Source of the DNA: Achromobacter deleyi | GTDB lineage: Bacteria; Pseudomonadota; Gammaproteobacteria; Burkholderiales; Burkholderiaceae_B | Direction: 5' to 3' | Length of the DNA: 41,089 nucleotides | Assembly (NCBI RefSeq): GCF_902859705.1 | Contig: NZ_CADIJO010000040.1 | Coordinates: 1 to 41,089 of the forward strand | Shown: piece after piece, positions 7,464 to 15,904 of the stretch | Layout: each line of letters opens with the position of its first letter | How positions within the stretch are numbered: position 1 is the first letter of the stretch | Position numbers and translations under genes: made by a program | Notes under the pieces: generated by a model | Seen by the model: only the letters and a program-made list of their open reading frames with translations | The model's database searches: none | Told to the model about the DNA's origin: nothing

Positions 7464-8165
7464 ATGCAGAACCCAACCCAGACCCAGCCCCCCGCCGCCA
7501 GCGAACGCGTCGGCCCCGCCTTTTCCGTGGACGGCATGCTGCGGGCCCGCAACAAGACCCGCCATGCCATCGAAGCCATTGCCGCGCGCATCCAGCCCGG
7601 CATGGTCGAGGAAGACGCGGTGGCGATGGCCAAGCAGACGCTGATCGACGCCGGCATGGCGCTCAGCTGGCACCCCACCCGCGTGCGCTTCGGCGCCAAC
7701 ACCATGAAAGCCATGCGCCAGGCCTCGACCCCCGGCGCGGTGCTGAGCGACGACGACATCTTCTTCCTGGACATCGCCCCCCGGCTGGATGCCTGGGAAG
7801 GCGACGGCGGCAAGAGCTACGTGGTGGGCAACGACCCCGGCCAGGCGCGCTGCGCCCGCGACGCCGAAGCCCTGTTCCACGACGTGCGCGGCGTGTGGCT
7901 GCGCGAGCGCCTGAGCGGACAGGCCTTGTATGCCTATGCCGACCGCCAGGCCCGCGCCATGGGTTGGGAATTGAACTTCGACCTGCCGGGCCACCGCGTG
8001 TCGGACTTTCCGCATGCGGCGATCCATACCGGGTCGCTGGCCGACCTGGCCATCAGCCCGTCGGAAATGCGCTGGATCCTGGAGATCCACCTGCGCGATC
8101 CGCAGGGCCGCTATGGCGCGTTCTTTGAAGACATGCTGCTGGACGACGCGCACTACCCGGCGTAG
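7464..8165 (+). CDS. M24-family metallopeptidase (Xaa-Pro aminopeptidase-like)
   Basis: This 233-residue protein has the pita-bread fold signature of M24 peptidases (methionine aminopeptidase, prolidase, creatinase) but lacks the N-terminal domain of Xaa-Pro dipeptidases. The five metal ligands can be matched: D103 and D114 (FFLDIAPRLDAWEGDGG, 11 apart as expected), H177 in PGHRVSDFPH, E207 in WILEIHL and E222 in AFFEDM. Substrate is unknown; some members of this subgroup are non-peptidase hydrolases. The ATG at 7464 is preceded by AGGAAG at a suitable distance, so an in-frame start at 7395 is disfavoured. It is transcribed away from the GlxA-type regulator. Confidence 0.85.
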   Translation: MQNPTQTQPPAASERVGPAFSVDGMLRARNKTRHAIEAIAARIQPGMVEEDAVAMAKQTLIDAGMALSWHPTRVRFGANTMKAMRQASTPGAVLSDDDIFFLDIAPRLDAWEGDGGKSYVVGNDPGQARCARDAEALFHDVRGVWLRERLSGQALYAYADRQARAMGWELNFDLPGHRVSDFPHAAIHTGSLADLAISPSEMRWILEIHLRDPQGRYGAFFEDMLLDDAHYPA

Positions 8166-8235
8166 GCCGCCGGCGTAACGCATCACAGAAGCGTATGACG
8201 ACAGGCGCGCATGAAACCCGCGCCCGTCGCCACTG

Positions 8236-8270
8236 CATCACGTCACGCGCATCACGTCACTTACATCACG
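8236..8270. repeat. Short direct repeats CATCACGTCAC
   Basis: Copies at 8236-8246 and 8250-8260 are identical, and a partial third copy (CATCACG) lies at 8264-8270, a 14-bp period. They sit in the convergent gap after the M24 gene and run into the stop codon of the indolepyruvate oxidoreductase gene (TCA at 8266-8268 on the plus strand). Confidence 0.7.
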
Positions 8271-11200
8271 CCGCCCGCGCCCCGCCGATCGACACCACGC
8301 TGGCCGTGAAGTCCTTCAGCAAGGCCTCGCGCCGCGCCGCGGCCTTTTCCATTGCCGCCTCTTTCACGTGGCCATAGCCGCGGATGTCTTCAGGCACGCT
8401 GGCCAGCGCCACCGCGCGGTCCAGGTTGCCGCGGTTCAGCTTGCACAGGATGGCTCCGATGGTCTCGCCATACTCGCGCGCCAGTTCACGCTCGGCACGG
8501 CGCTCGCGCGTGTAGCCGAACGGGTCCAGCCGCGTGCCGCGCAGGCGCTTCATGCGCGCCAGCAGGCGGAACACGCGCAGCATGCCCGGCCCGTAAGCCT
8601 TCTTGACCAGGTGACCGTCGGGACCGCGGCGCGCGAACAGCGGCGGCGCCAGGTGAAAGCGCAGTTTCCAGTCGCCTTCGAACTGCTCGCCCACACGCTT
8701 GAGGAAATCGCCATCGGTGTACAGCCGCGCCACTTCGTACTCGTCCTTGTAGGCCAGCAGCTTGAAGTAGTAGCGCGCCACCGCCAGCGCCAGCCGCTGG
8801 GTGCCGGTGGCCTCGTGCTCGGCGTGCGCCACCTTGTCCACCAGGTCCGTGTACTGCCTGGCGTAGGCGGCATCCTGGTATTGCGTGAGAAACGCGCGCC
8901 GCACCTCGACCAGCCGGGCCAGCTCGCCCGGCGGCTTCTTCAGTTCCAGCACCGGCGTTGCGCGCGGCCGGCGAATCTCGATGATGCCATCCGGATGCGC
9001 GGGCGCCGCACCGCCCGCGGCCAACAACCGCATCACGCCGGCCAGGTCGTGGGCCGCGCGGCGCCCCCAGGCGAACGCCGCCAGGTTGTTGGGCACCTGC
9101 TGGCCGTTCAATTCAATCGCGCGCAGCAGCGCTTCGCGCGACAGCGGCAGCCAGCCCTTCTGGTAGGCGTAGCCCATCATCAGCGGATTGGAATAGATGG
9201 CGTCGCCCAGCAGGCCCACCGCCAGCGCCGACGCGTCCACCGCGTGCAGGTTGTCTTTACCGCAGGCGGCCTGCAGGTCGGCGGCCAGGTTGGCCCCGGG
9301 CAGCGTCCAGTCCGGGTTGGACACGAACGCCGCGGTGGGCGCGGTGTCGCTGTTGAGCAGCGCATGGGTACGCCCCGGACGCAGCCGCGCCATGGCGTCC
9401 GCGCTGGTGGCCACCACCAGGTCGCCGGCCAGCAGCAGATCGGCCTCGCCCATTGCCACGCGCGTGTTCATCAGGTGGTCTGGCGTTTGCGCCAGCACCA
9501 CGTGCGAATACACGGCGCCGCCCTTTTGCGCCAGGCCGGCCATGTCCAGCACCGAACAGCCCTTGCCTTCCAGGTGCGCGGCCATGCCCAGCAGCTGGCC
9601 GATGGTGACCACGCCCGTGCCGCCCACGCCGGCAATGAACACGCCATACGCCTGGTCCAAGCCGCGCGCGGCCGGCTGCGGCACATCGTCGTCGACCGCA
9701 CCGTCGGGCGCCAGGGCGCGCGGCTTTTTCAGCTTGCCGCCTTCCACCGTGACGAAGCTGGGGCAAAAGCCCTTCAGACAGGAAAAGTCTTTATTGCAGC
9801 TGGACTGGTTGATCGTACGCTTGCGCCCGAACTCGGTTTCCAGCGGTTCGACCGACAGGCAGTGCGACTTCTGAGAACAGTCGCCGCAGCCCTCGCACAC
9901 GCGCTCGTTGATGACCACCCGGCGCGCCGGGTCGGGATACGCATTGCGCTTGCGGCGGCGGCGCTTCTCGGTCGCACAGGTCTGGTCGTAGATCAGCACC
10001 GACACGCCGGGATATTCGCGCAGCTCGCGCATCACCGCGTCCAGCTCGTCGCGATGCTTGACCGGCACGCCCGGCGCCAGGCCGGCCATGTCCTTGTATT
10101 TGTCCGGCTCGTCCGTCACGACCACGATCTTGTCGATGCCTTCGGCCGCCACCTGGCGGCTGATCATCGGCACGCTGATGGGGCCGTCCACCGGCTGCCC
10201 GCCGGTCATCGCCACCGCATCGTTGAACAGGATCTTGTAGGTGATGGGCGCCTTGGCCGCCACCGCGGCGCGGATCGCCAGCAGGCCCGAATGGAAGTAG
10301 GTGCCGTCGCCCAGGTTGGCGAACACGTGCTTTTCCTCGGTGAACGGCGCCTGGCCCAGCCACGGCACGCCCTCGCCGCCCATCTGCGTGTACACCTGCG
10401 TATTGCGGCCCATCCAGGTCACCATGTAGTGGCAACCGATGCCCGCCATGCCGCGCGAACCTTCCGGCACGCGGGTAGACGTATTGTGCGGACAGCCCGA
10501 ACAGAACCAGGGCTTGCGGTCTTCGACCACACGCGGCCGCGCCAGCGCCTGCTCGCGGCCGGCAATGAAGGCCAGCCGCGCCTCGATGCCCGCGCGCACG
10601 TCCGGCGGCAGCTCGAACCGCAACAGCCGCACCGCGATGGCCTTGGCCACCATGGCGGGCGAAAACTCATAGTGCGCCGGCAGCAGCCAGTTGCCCTGCG
10701 GCACCGACCATTCGCCGCCGTCCTTGTCGTCGAACTTGCCCACCACGCGCGGAATCTTCTTGCCGCTGCCGATCCAGCTGAACAGCTCTTCCTTCAGCTG
10801 GTATTCCAGCACCTGGCGCTTTTCCTCGACCACCAGGATCTCGTCCAGCCCTTCGGCGAAATGCGCCATGCCGGTCGATTCCAGCGGCCACACCATGCCC
10901 ACCTTGAACAGGCGCAGGCCGATGCGCTGGCACACCGCTTCGGTCAGGCCCAGGTCCGACAGCGCCTGGCGCGTATCCAGATAGGCCTTGCCCGACGTCA
11001 TGATGCCAAAGCGCGCATCGCGCTGCGGCACCTGCCACAGTTCACGGTTGAGCTTGTTGGCGCGCGCATAGGCCAGCGCCGCGTACAGCTTGTAGTCCAG
11101 CAGCCGCGCCTCTTGCAGCAGCGGCGTATCCGGCACGCGTATGTTCAGCCCGTCGGGCGGCAACTGGAAATCTTCCGGCAGCACGATCTGCACCCGGTAC

Positions 11201-11877
11201 GGGTCCACCTCGACCGACGCCGACACCTCGACGATATCGGTGATGCACTTCATGCCCACCCACACCCCGGCGTAGCGGCTCATCGCCCAGCCATGCAGGC
11301 CGAAATCCAGCACCTCTTGCACGCTGGACGGAAACAGCGCCGGGATCATGCAGGCCTTCAGGATGTGGTCGCTCTGGTGCGGCAGCGTCGACGACTTGGC
11401 CGGATGATCGTCGCCCGCCACCACCAGCACCCCGCCGTGCGGCGCCGTGCCCGCGGCATTGGCGTGCTTGAACACGTCGCCGCAGCGGTCCACCCCCGGC
11501 CCCTTGCCGTACCACATGCCGAACACCCCGTCGTACTTCGCCCCGGGGAACAGATTCACCTGCTGCGAGCCCCACACCGCCGTCGCCGCGAGGTCTTCGT
11601 TGATGCCCGGCTGGAACTCCACGTGGTGCGCCTTCAGGTACTTGGCCGCCTTCCACATGTTCTGGTCCACCCCGCCCAGCGGCGACCCCCGATACCCCGA
11701 CACGAACCCTGCCGTGTTCAGCCCCGCGCGCAGGTCGCGCAGCCGCTGCATCATCGGCAGGCGCACCAGGGCATGGATGCCGCTCATCCAGGCGCGGCCG
11801 GTTTCAAGGGTGTATTTGTCGTCCAGCTGGACGGATTCGAGCGCCGCGCGGACCGCGGGCGTGAGAGGGGCATTCAT
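8266..11877 (-). CDS. Indolepyruvate:ferredoxin oxidoreductase, fused single-chain type
   Basis: This 1203-residue cytoplasmic 2-oxoacid:ferredoxin oxidoreductase is expected to oxidatively decarboxylate arylpyruvates (indolepyruvate, phenylpyruvate) to acyl-CoA using thiamine diphosphate and Fe-S clusters. The N-terminal half carries the TPP-enzyme domains (LNTAGFVSGYRGSPLGGVDQ near the start; CSGCPHNTS near residue 458). A ferredoxin-like Cys set (CEGCGDCSQKSHC, near 660, then SCNKDFSCLKGFC) follows, and a gamma domain begins at about 745 (IAGVGGTGVVTIGQLLG). The rest is the C-terminal domain usual in these long fusions. The start MNAPLTPAVRAALESV at 11877 matches family starts; the open frame extends 73 codons further with unrelated residues that cross into the mutY start. 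No electron-acceptor gene is adjacent. Confidence 0.92.
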   Translation of the reverse strand: MNAPLTPAVRAALESVQLDDKYTLETGRAWMSGIHALVRLPMMQRLRDLRAGLNTAGFVSGYRGSPLGGVDQNMWKAAKYLKAHHVEFQPGINEDLAATAVWGSQQVNLFPGAKYDGVFGMWYGKGPGVDRCGDVFKHANAAGTAPHGGVLVVAGDDHPAKSSTLPHQSDHILKACMIPALFPSSVQEVLDFGLHGWAMSRYAGVWVGMKCITDIVEVSASVEVDPYRVQIVLPEDFQLPPDGLNIRVPDTPLLQEARLLDYKLYAALAYARANKLNRELWQVPQRDARFGIMTSGKAYLDTRQALSDLGLTEAVCQRIGLRLFKVGMVWPLESTGMAHFAEGLDEILVVEEKRQVLEYQLKEELFSWIGSGKKIPRVVGKFDDKDGGEWSVPQGNWLLPAHYEFSPAMVAKAIAVRLLRFELPPDVRAGIEARLAFIAGREQALARPRVVEDRKPWFCSGCPHNTSTRVPEGSRGMAGIGCHYMVTWMGRNTQVYTQMGGEGVPWLGQAPFTEEKHVFANLGDGTYFHSGLLAIRAAVAAKAPITYKILFNDAVAMTGGQPVDGPISVPMISRQVAAEGIDKIVVVTDEPDKYKDMAGLAPGVPVKHRDELDAVMRELREYPGVSVLIYDQTCATEKRRRRKRNAYPDPARRVVINERVCEGCGDCSQKSHCLSVEPLETEFGRKRTINQSSCNKDFSCLKGFCPSFVTVEGGKLKKPRALAPDGAVDDDVPQPAARGLDQAYGVFIAGVGGTGVVTIGQLLGMAAHLEGKGCSVLDMAGLAQKGGAVYSHVVLAQTPDHLMNTRVAMGEADLLLAGDLVVATSADAMARLRPGRTHALLNSDTAPTAAFVSNPDWTLPGANLAADLQAACGKDNLHAVDASALAVGLLGDAIYSNPLMMGYAYQKGWLPLSREALLRAIELNGQQVPNNLAAFAWGRRAAHDLAGVMRLLAAGGAAPAHPDGIIEIRRPRATPVLELKKPPGELARLVEVRRAFLTQYQDAAYARQYTDLVDKVAHAEHEATGTQRLALAVARYYFKLLAYKDEYEVARLYTDGDFLKRVGEQFEGDWKLRFHLAPPLFARRGPDGHLVKKAYGPGMLRVFRLLARMKRLRGTRLDPFGYTRERRAERELAREYGETIGAILCKLNRGNLDRAVALASVPEDIRGYGHVKEAAMEKAAARREALLKDFTASVVSIGGARAA

Positions 11878-12045
11878 GTCTACTCCGAGGGTCGTGGAAC
11901 GCCCGCAGCAGCATCGCGCCGAGTTCTTCTGGAGCCCGGGCGGGCCTGCGGCGGAGGTGAATTCCGGGCGCTTGGCGCGCCTCTTCCTGACGGTTGTAAC
12001 CGCTCGCCCCACCCCCGGCAATAGGGCGATGCGATAATTGCCGAC

Positions 12046-13122
12046 ATGGACTTCGCCCCTCGCATCGTCGCCTGGCAACGCCAGCATGGCCGCCACGATC
12101 TCCCCTGGCAGAACACCCGGGACCCCTACCGCATCTGGCTATCCGAGATCATGCTGCAGCAGACGCAGGTGGCCACCGTCATCCCCTACTACGAACGCTT
12201 CCTGCAGCGCTTCCCCGACGTCGCCGCGCTCGCCGCCGCCGCCCAGGAAGACGTCATGCCCTACTGGGCCGGCCTGGGCTACTACGCCCGCGCCCGCAAC
12301 CTGCACCGCTGCGCCCAAGAAATCGCACGCGACTGGAACGGCCGCTTCCCGCCCACCGCCGAAGCCATCGCCACCCTGCCCGGCATCGGCAGATCCACCG
12401 CCGCCGCCATCGCCGCCTTCGCCTACGGTGAACGCTCGCCCATCCTGGACGGCAACGTCAAACGCGTCTTCACCCGCCACTTCGGCATCGCCGGCGACCC
12501 CGCCAAACGCGAAACAGAACAACGCCTCTGGGCCCTGGCCGACGCCCAGGTCGACGCCGCCCCCGGCCTGGACATGGCCGCCTACACCCAAGGCCTGATG
12601 GACCTGGGCGCCACCCTCTGCACCCGCGGCAAACCCGCCTGCGACCGCTGCCCCGTCACCACCACCTGTATCGCGCGGCAGGAAGGCCGCCAAGCCGAAC
12701 TGCCCACCCCCAAGACCCGCAAAGCCATCCCCGAACGCGAAACCGGCATGCTCGTCCTGCAATACCAGGGCGCCTTCCTCCTGCAACAACGCCCCGAACC
12801 CGGCATCTGGGGCGGCCTCTGGAGCCTGCCCGAATTCGACGCCGCGGGCGACCCCCTCACCGCCTCCCGCGCCCTGGGCCTCATCCCCGAACACCGCTTC
12901 GAACTCGCCGCCTTCGCCCACACCTTCACCCACTACCGCCTGCACATCCGCCCCTGGTACATCCCGGTACGCAGCGCCACGCTGCGCGAACCCACCCAGA
13001 CCGAACGCTGGATCCCCCAAGAAGACCTGCCAAAAACAGCCCTGCCCGCCCCCGTAAAAAAGCTGCTGCTAGGCCTGGTAGAAGCCGGCCTCCCCGGCGA
13101 CCTGCTGACCACCACCAAATAA
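12046..13122 (+). CDS. mutY: A/G-specific adenine DNA glycosylase MutY
   Basis: MutY removes adenine mispaired with 8-oxoguanine in base-excision repair. In the 358 residues, E34 in LSEIMLQQTQV corresponds to the catalytic Glu37 of E. coli. The helix-hairpin-helix is LPGIGRSTAAAI at 111-122, and D135 in ILDGNVKRV is the catalytic Asp. The 4Fe-4S loop is CTRGKPACDRCPVTTTC (C-x6-C-x2-C-x5-C). Residues from about 230 form the NUDIX-like domain that reads 8-oxoG. The start MDFAPRIVAWQ is the family start, and no Shine-Dalgarno precedes it. It diverges from the oxidoreductase gene with 168 bp between start codons. C-ending codons are used extremely heavily. Confidence 0.96.
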   Translation: MDFAPRIVAWQRQHGRHDLPWQNTRDPYRIWLSEIMLQQTQVATVIPYYERFLQRFPDVAALAAAAQEDVMPYWAGLGYYARARNLHRCAQEIARDWNGRFPPTAEAIATLPGIGRSTAAAIAAFAYGERSPILDGNVKRVFTRHFGIAGDPAKRETEQRLWALADAQVDAAPGLDMAAYTQGLMDLGATLCTRGKPACDRCPVTTTCIARQEGRQAELPTPKTRKAIPERETGMLVLQYQGAFLLQQRPEPGIWGGLWSLPEFDAAGDPLTASRALGLIPEHRFELAAFAHTFTHYRLHIRPWYIPVRSATLREPTQTERWIPQEDLPKTALPAPVKKLLLGLVEAGLPGDLLTTTK

Positions 13123-13298
13123 CCCCCCCGCCAGCGCGCAGCGTCATCCGCCGACGCAAGACACGACGGAAGCCGAGCAAGGCCGCCCGCGCGGCCGGCG
13201 CGAGGCGAGCAACGCAAACCGCTCCAAACCCAAACGATGTTGGCCACCAAGCCAAGCACACCGCCCGCCCCAACGGCCGGCAGTAAGGCACATCAAGA
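13123..13298. other. Non-coding spacer after mutY with small hairpins
   Basis: No gene is supported in this part of the mutY/xre convergent gap. It contains GCGTC-N7-GACGC at the 5' side and a perfect GC stem at 13181-13196 (GGCCGC, CCGC, GCGGCC). With the adjoining long inverted repeat it may be one compound intergenic element. Confidence 0.4.
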
Positions 13299-13463
13299 GC
13301 GCGTGACGGGGCAGGCGGGTGAGGGCGGGGCGTGTAGATTGCGCCCGAGGGAATCCGTAGGGAAGGCCGAAGGCCTGTACGAGGATGACGAAGGGGCAGT
13401 CCGGAGCGAAGGCTCCGGACCGCAATCGTAGCCCCGCCCTCACCCGCCTGCCCCGTCACGCGC
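13299..13463. repeat. 165-bp hairpin element with perfect 33-bp inverted arms
   Basis: Left arm 13299-13331 and right arm 13431-13463 are exact reverse complements over 33 bp. Inside, GATTGCG (13337-13343) pairs with CGCAATC (13421-13427). A nested perfect hairpin lies at 13399-13420 (GTCCGGAGC, GAAG, GCTCCGGAC), and AGGCC-GAA-GGCCT forms another small stem near 13363-13376. Either transcript would fold into a long rod with side hairpins. It fills the convergent gap between mutY and the xre gene, ending 18 bp from the xre stop codon. It encodes no plausible protein and no transposase is near, so it resembles a dispersed intergenic repeat or a bidirectional terminator. Confidence 0.85.
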
Positions 13464-13481
13464 GGCTTAAGAACCAACACG

Positions 13482-14309
13482 TCAAGACCCCCCGCTATCC
13501 CCCAACAGCATCACCAACTTCAAATCCAGATGCGTAGCCAACCGGAACGTAATCTGCTGAAACCCCATCCGCCCCCGCCGCGGATGCGAAAACTCCCGCA
13601 ACCCCCCTTCCCGCTCAACCACAGCATGCCGATTCCACCAATGCGCAAACACCGCACTCTGCCGATTCAACGCATCGATTAACGCCAACACCGCCGGCTC
13701 ATCAAGATGCGCCCCCGCATCCGCCCGAAACTCTGCTACCACCCGGCGCGCCCGCTGCTCCCAGTCCACCACCAGCTCCCGCGCCGCCGGATCCAGAAAG
13801 ATATAGCGCAGCAAATTAGGCTCGGGATCCCGATCCGGCCAGTCATCGAACAGATCCCGCAGCGGCGCATTACAGGCCAGCACATTCCACGCCCGGTCCA
13901 GCACATAGGCCGGCGCCGTGATCGCATCCACGCACTCCCGCAACGACCCTGGCGCTCCCAACGCATCATCCCGCGCGTGCTGCGGATCTGCGCAGTCCGC
14001 CAGATCGAACAGATACGCCCGCTCGGCCCGCGCCAACTGCAGCACCCCCGCAATCCGCGACCACACCGACGGTGACACCGACACCTCGCGCCCCTGCTCG
14101 ATCCACGTGTACCAGGTGACGCTGATCCCGCACAGCTGCGCCACCTCTTCGCGGCGTAGCCCCGGCGTGCGCCGCCGCATGCCTTCGGGCAGTCCGGCCA
14201 TCTGCGGCGTGATGCGCGAGCGGGCGCTGCGCACGAATTCGCCCAGCGCCTGACGGCGCAGGCGGGAGCCTTCGTGGCCGGCCACGCCGGCTTGGGGGGA
14301 AGTGTTCAT
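13482..14309 (-). CDS. XRE-family regulator with MmyB-like ligand domain
   Basis: This 275-residue cytoplasmic DNA-binding protein has an N-terminal helix-turn-helix at about residues 18-90 (RRTPGLRREEVAQLCGISV, then WYTWIEQGREVSVS), the pattern of the MmyB/XRE subgroup. The C-terminal MmyB-like domain (PAYVLDRAWNVLACNAPLRD onward, to about 270) is PAS-like and may bind a fatty acid or other small ligand. It diverges from the amidase gene, with an imperfect palindrome between the two starts, so it probably represses itself and/or the amidase. The 3' end abuts the long inverted repeat. No strong Shine-Dalgarno is seen. Confidence 0.9.
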   Translation of the reverse strand: MNTSPQAGVAGHEGSRLRRQALGEFVRSARSRITPQMAGLPEGMRRRTPGLRREEVAQLCGISVTWYTWIEQGREVSVSPSVWSRIAGVLQLARAERAYLFDLADCADPQHARDDALGAPGSLRECVDAITAPAYVLDRAWNVLACNAPLRDLFDDWPDRDPEPNLLRYIFLDPAARELVVDWEQRARRVVAEFRADAGAHLDEPAVLALIDALNRQSAVFAHWWNRHAVVEREGGLREFSHPRRGRMGFQQITFRLATHLDLKLVMLLGDSGGS

Positions 14310-14327
14310 ACCAGGATAAGGTGCAGG

Positions 14328-14343
14328 CTTGTACGTGTATAAG
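14328..14343. promoter_or_regulatory. Imperfect palindrome between xre and amidase genes
   Basis: CTTGTACGTGTATAAG is a 16-bp palindrome with one mismatch pair (arms CTTGTAC and GTATAAG around GT), 18 bp before the xre start codon. It overlaps TTATAC on the minus strand, a possible -10 element for xre. The position suits autoregulation; binding by the adjacent regulator is inferred. Confidence 0.45.
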
Positions 14344-14455
14344 TGCCGTCTATCTTAGCGCCTCGACGCCCAGCGCTCGACAGCATCACCGTCGACCCTG
14401 TATAGATCGGGATTGAGCCGAAAAAATTGAATCAACAAGCAGGAGACAACCCGCC

Positions 14456-15904
14456 ATGCCCGTCCCCCACACGCCCCCCCTCTGCCCCACCGTCACCGAC
14501 GCCGCCGCGCGGTTTCGCGACGGCGCGGTCACCAGCGAGGCGTTGACCCAAGCCTGCCTGGACCGCATCGCCTCCCGCCAGGATCTCAATGCCTTCATCA
14601 CCGTCGATGCCGACGGCGCCCTGGCCCAAGCCCGCGCCGCCGACGCCGCGCGCGCCGCGGGCCGCGCCGCCCGACCCCTGGAAGGCGTGCCCCTGGCCAT
14701 CAAAGACAACATTCACGTCGCCGGCTTGCCCAATACCGCCGGCACCCCGGCCTTGCGCAACTTCCGCCCTGCCGCGGACGCGCCCGTCGTGCAGCGCCTG
14801 CGCGATGCCGGCGCCATCATCGTCGGCAAGGCCCACATGCATGAACTGGCTTTCGGCGTCTCGGGCTACAACGCTGCCTATCCCGGCTCGCGGGGCGCCG
14901 GCACCCGCAACGCCTACGACCCGGAACGCATCGCCGGCGGCTCGTCCTCGGGCAGCGGCGCTGCCGTGGGCGCACGCCTGGTGCCGGCCGCCCTGGGCAC
15001 CGACACGGGCGCCTCGGTGCGCCTGCCGGCTGCACTCAATGGCGCCGTGGGCTTGCGCCCGTCCGTCGGACGTTACGACGGCGCCGGCATCACCCCGATT
15101 TCCCACACCCGCGACACCCCCGGCCCCATCGCCAACAGCATGGCCGACATCGCACTGCTCGATGCCGTGCTGACCGGCGACCACTCGCCCCTGCCCGCCC
15201 TGCGCCCCACAGACCTGCGCCTGGGCCTGCCCGCCTACTTCTGGCAGGACCTGGACCCGCAGGTGCAGGCCATCATGCAGGCGGCCCTGGACACGCTGCG
15301 CGCGGCCGGCGTCACCCTGATTGCCATGGACATGCCCGGCCTGGAGGCCAGCAACGCCGCCAGCGGCATGCCGATCTGCCTGCATGAGCAGAAAGTGGAT
15401 CTCATCGCGTACCTGCAACGCTACGAGGTCGGCGTGAGTTTCGAGGACGTCGTGGCGCAGATTGCCAGCCCCGACGTCAAGGGCATCTTCGACAACCTGG
15501 TCGTGCCGGGCGTGCTGCCCACGCCCACCGGCGAATTGCTGGCGCTGCAGCCGCTGTACGACAGCGCGATGGCGGTGCATCGCAATGCGCTCATCGATGT
15601 CTATCGGCGCGCGTTCCAGGCGCATGGCCTGCACGGCCTGCTGTTTCCCACCGTGCCGGTCCTGCCGCCGGTCGCCGCGCCAGAAGCCAGCAGCCTGGAG
15701 ACATTCCTGCGGCTGGCGCGCAACGTCGACCCCGGCAGCAATGCGGGCCTGCCCGGCTTGAGCCTGCCCGCCGGCCTGTCTGAAGGCGGATTGCCGATCG
15801 GGCTGGAGGTGGATGGATTGCCGGGCGATGACCGCCAGGTCATCGCGATCGGCCTGGCGCTGGAGGGAGTGCTGGGAAGACTGGCGCCGCCGACGTCGGC
15901 ATGA
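14456..15904 (+). CDS. Amidase, indoleacetamide hydrolase-like
   Basis: This 482-residue amidase-signature enzyme hydrolyses a carboxamide to acid and ammonia. The Ser-cisSer-Lys triad is K83 (AIKDNIHVAG), S163 (AGGSSSGSGAAV) and S187 (GTDTGASVRLPAA). The 24-residue spacing between the two serines matches malonamidase E2. The segment GLRPSVGRYDGAGITPISHT is characteristic of the indoleacetamide hydrolase/amidase group. The true substrate is not proven. AGGAGA lies about 10 bases before the ATG. It is divergent from the XRE regulator, and its last 65 bp overlap tail-to-tail with the end of the dehydrogenase gene on the other strand. Confidence 0.9.
   Translation: MPVPHTPPLCPTVTDAAARFRDGAVTSEALTQACLDRIASRQDLNAFITVDADGALAQARAADAARAAGRAARPLEGVPLAIKDNIHVAGLPNTAGTPALRNFRPAADAPVVQRLRDAGAIIVGKAHMHELAFGVSGYNAAYPGSRGAGTRNAYDPERIAGGSSSGSGAAVGARLVPAALGTDTGASVRLPAALNGAVGLRPSVGRYDGAGITPISHTRDTPGPIANSMADIALLDAVLTGDHSPLPALRPTDLRLGLPAYFWQDLDPQVQAIMQAALDTLRAAGVTLIAMDMPGLEASNAASGMPICLHEQKVDLIAYLQRYEVGVSFEDVVAQIASPDVKGIFDNLVVPGVLPTPTGELLALQPLYDSAMAVHRNALIDVYRRAFQAHGLHGLLFPTVPVLPPVAAPEASSLETFLRLARNVDPGSNAGLPGLSLPAGLSEGGLPIGLEVDGLPGDDRQVIAIGLALEGVLGRLAPPTSA

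Noticed and set aside
8368..12024. 1218-codon open frame on the plus strand opposite the indolepyruvate oxidoreductase gene
   Set aside because: Composition is rich in His, Gln, Arg and Ala with no recognisable domain, as expected for an antisense frame of a high-GC gene with strong third-position bias.
12001..12046. Leaderless promoter for mutY (GATAAT at 12033-12038 just before the ATG)
   Set aside because: The -10 match is tempting and no Shine-Dalgarno is present, but no acceptable -35 element exists, so I do not call it.
13144..13480. Overlapping minus-strand frames of 99-184 codons over the mutY-xre gap
   Set aside because: They read through the 33-bp inverted arms and the nested hairpins, are Arg/Pro/Ser-rich and show no domain. 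The DNA structure explains the region better.
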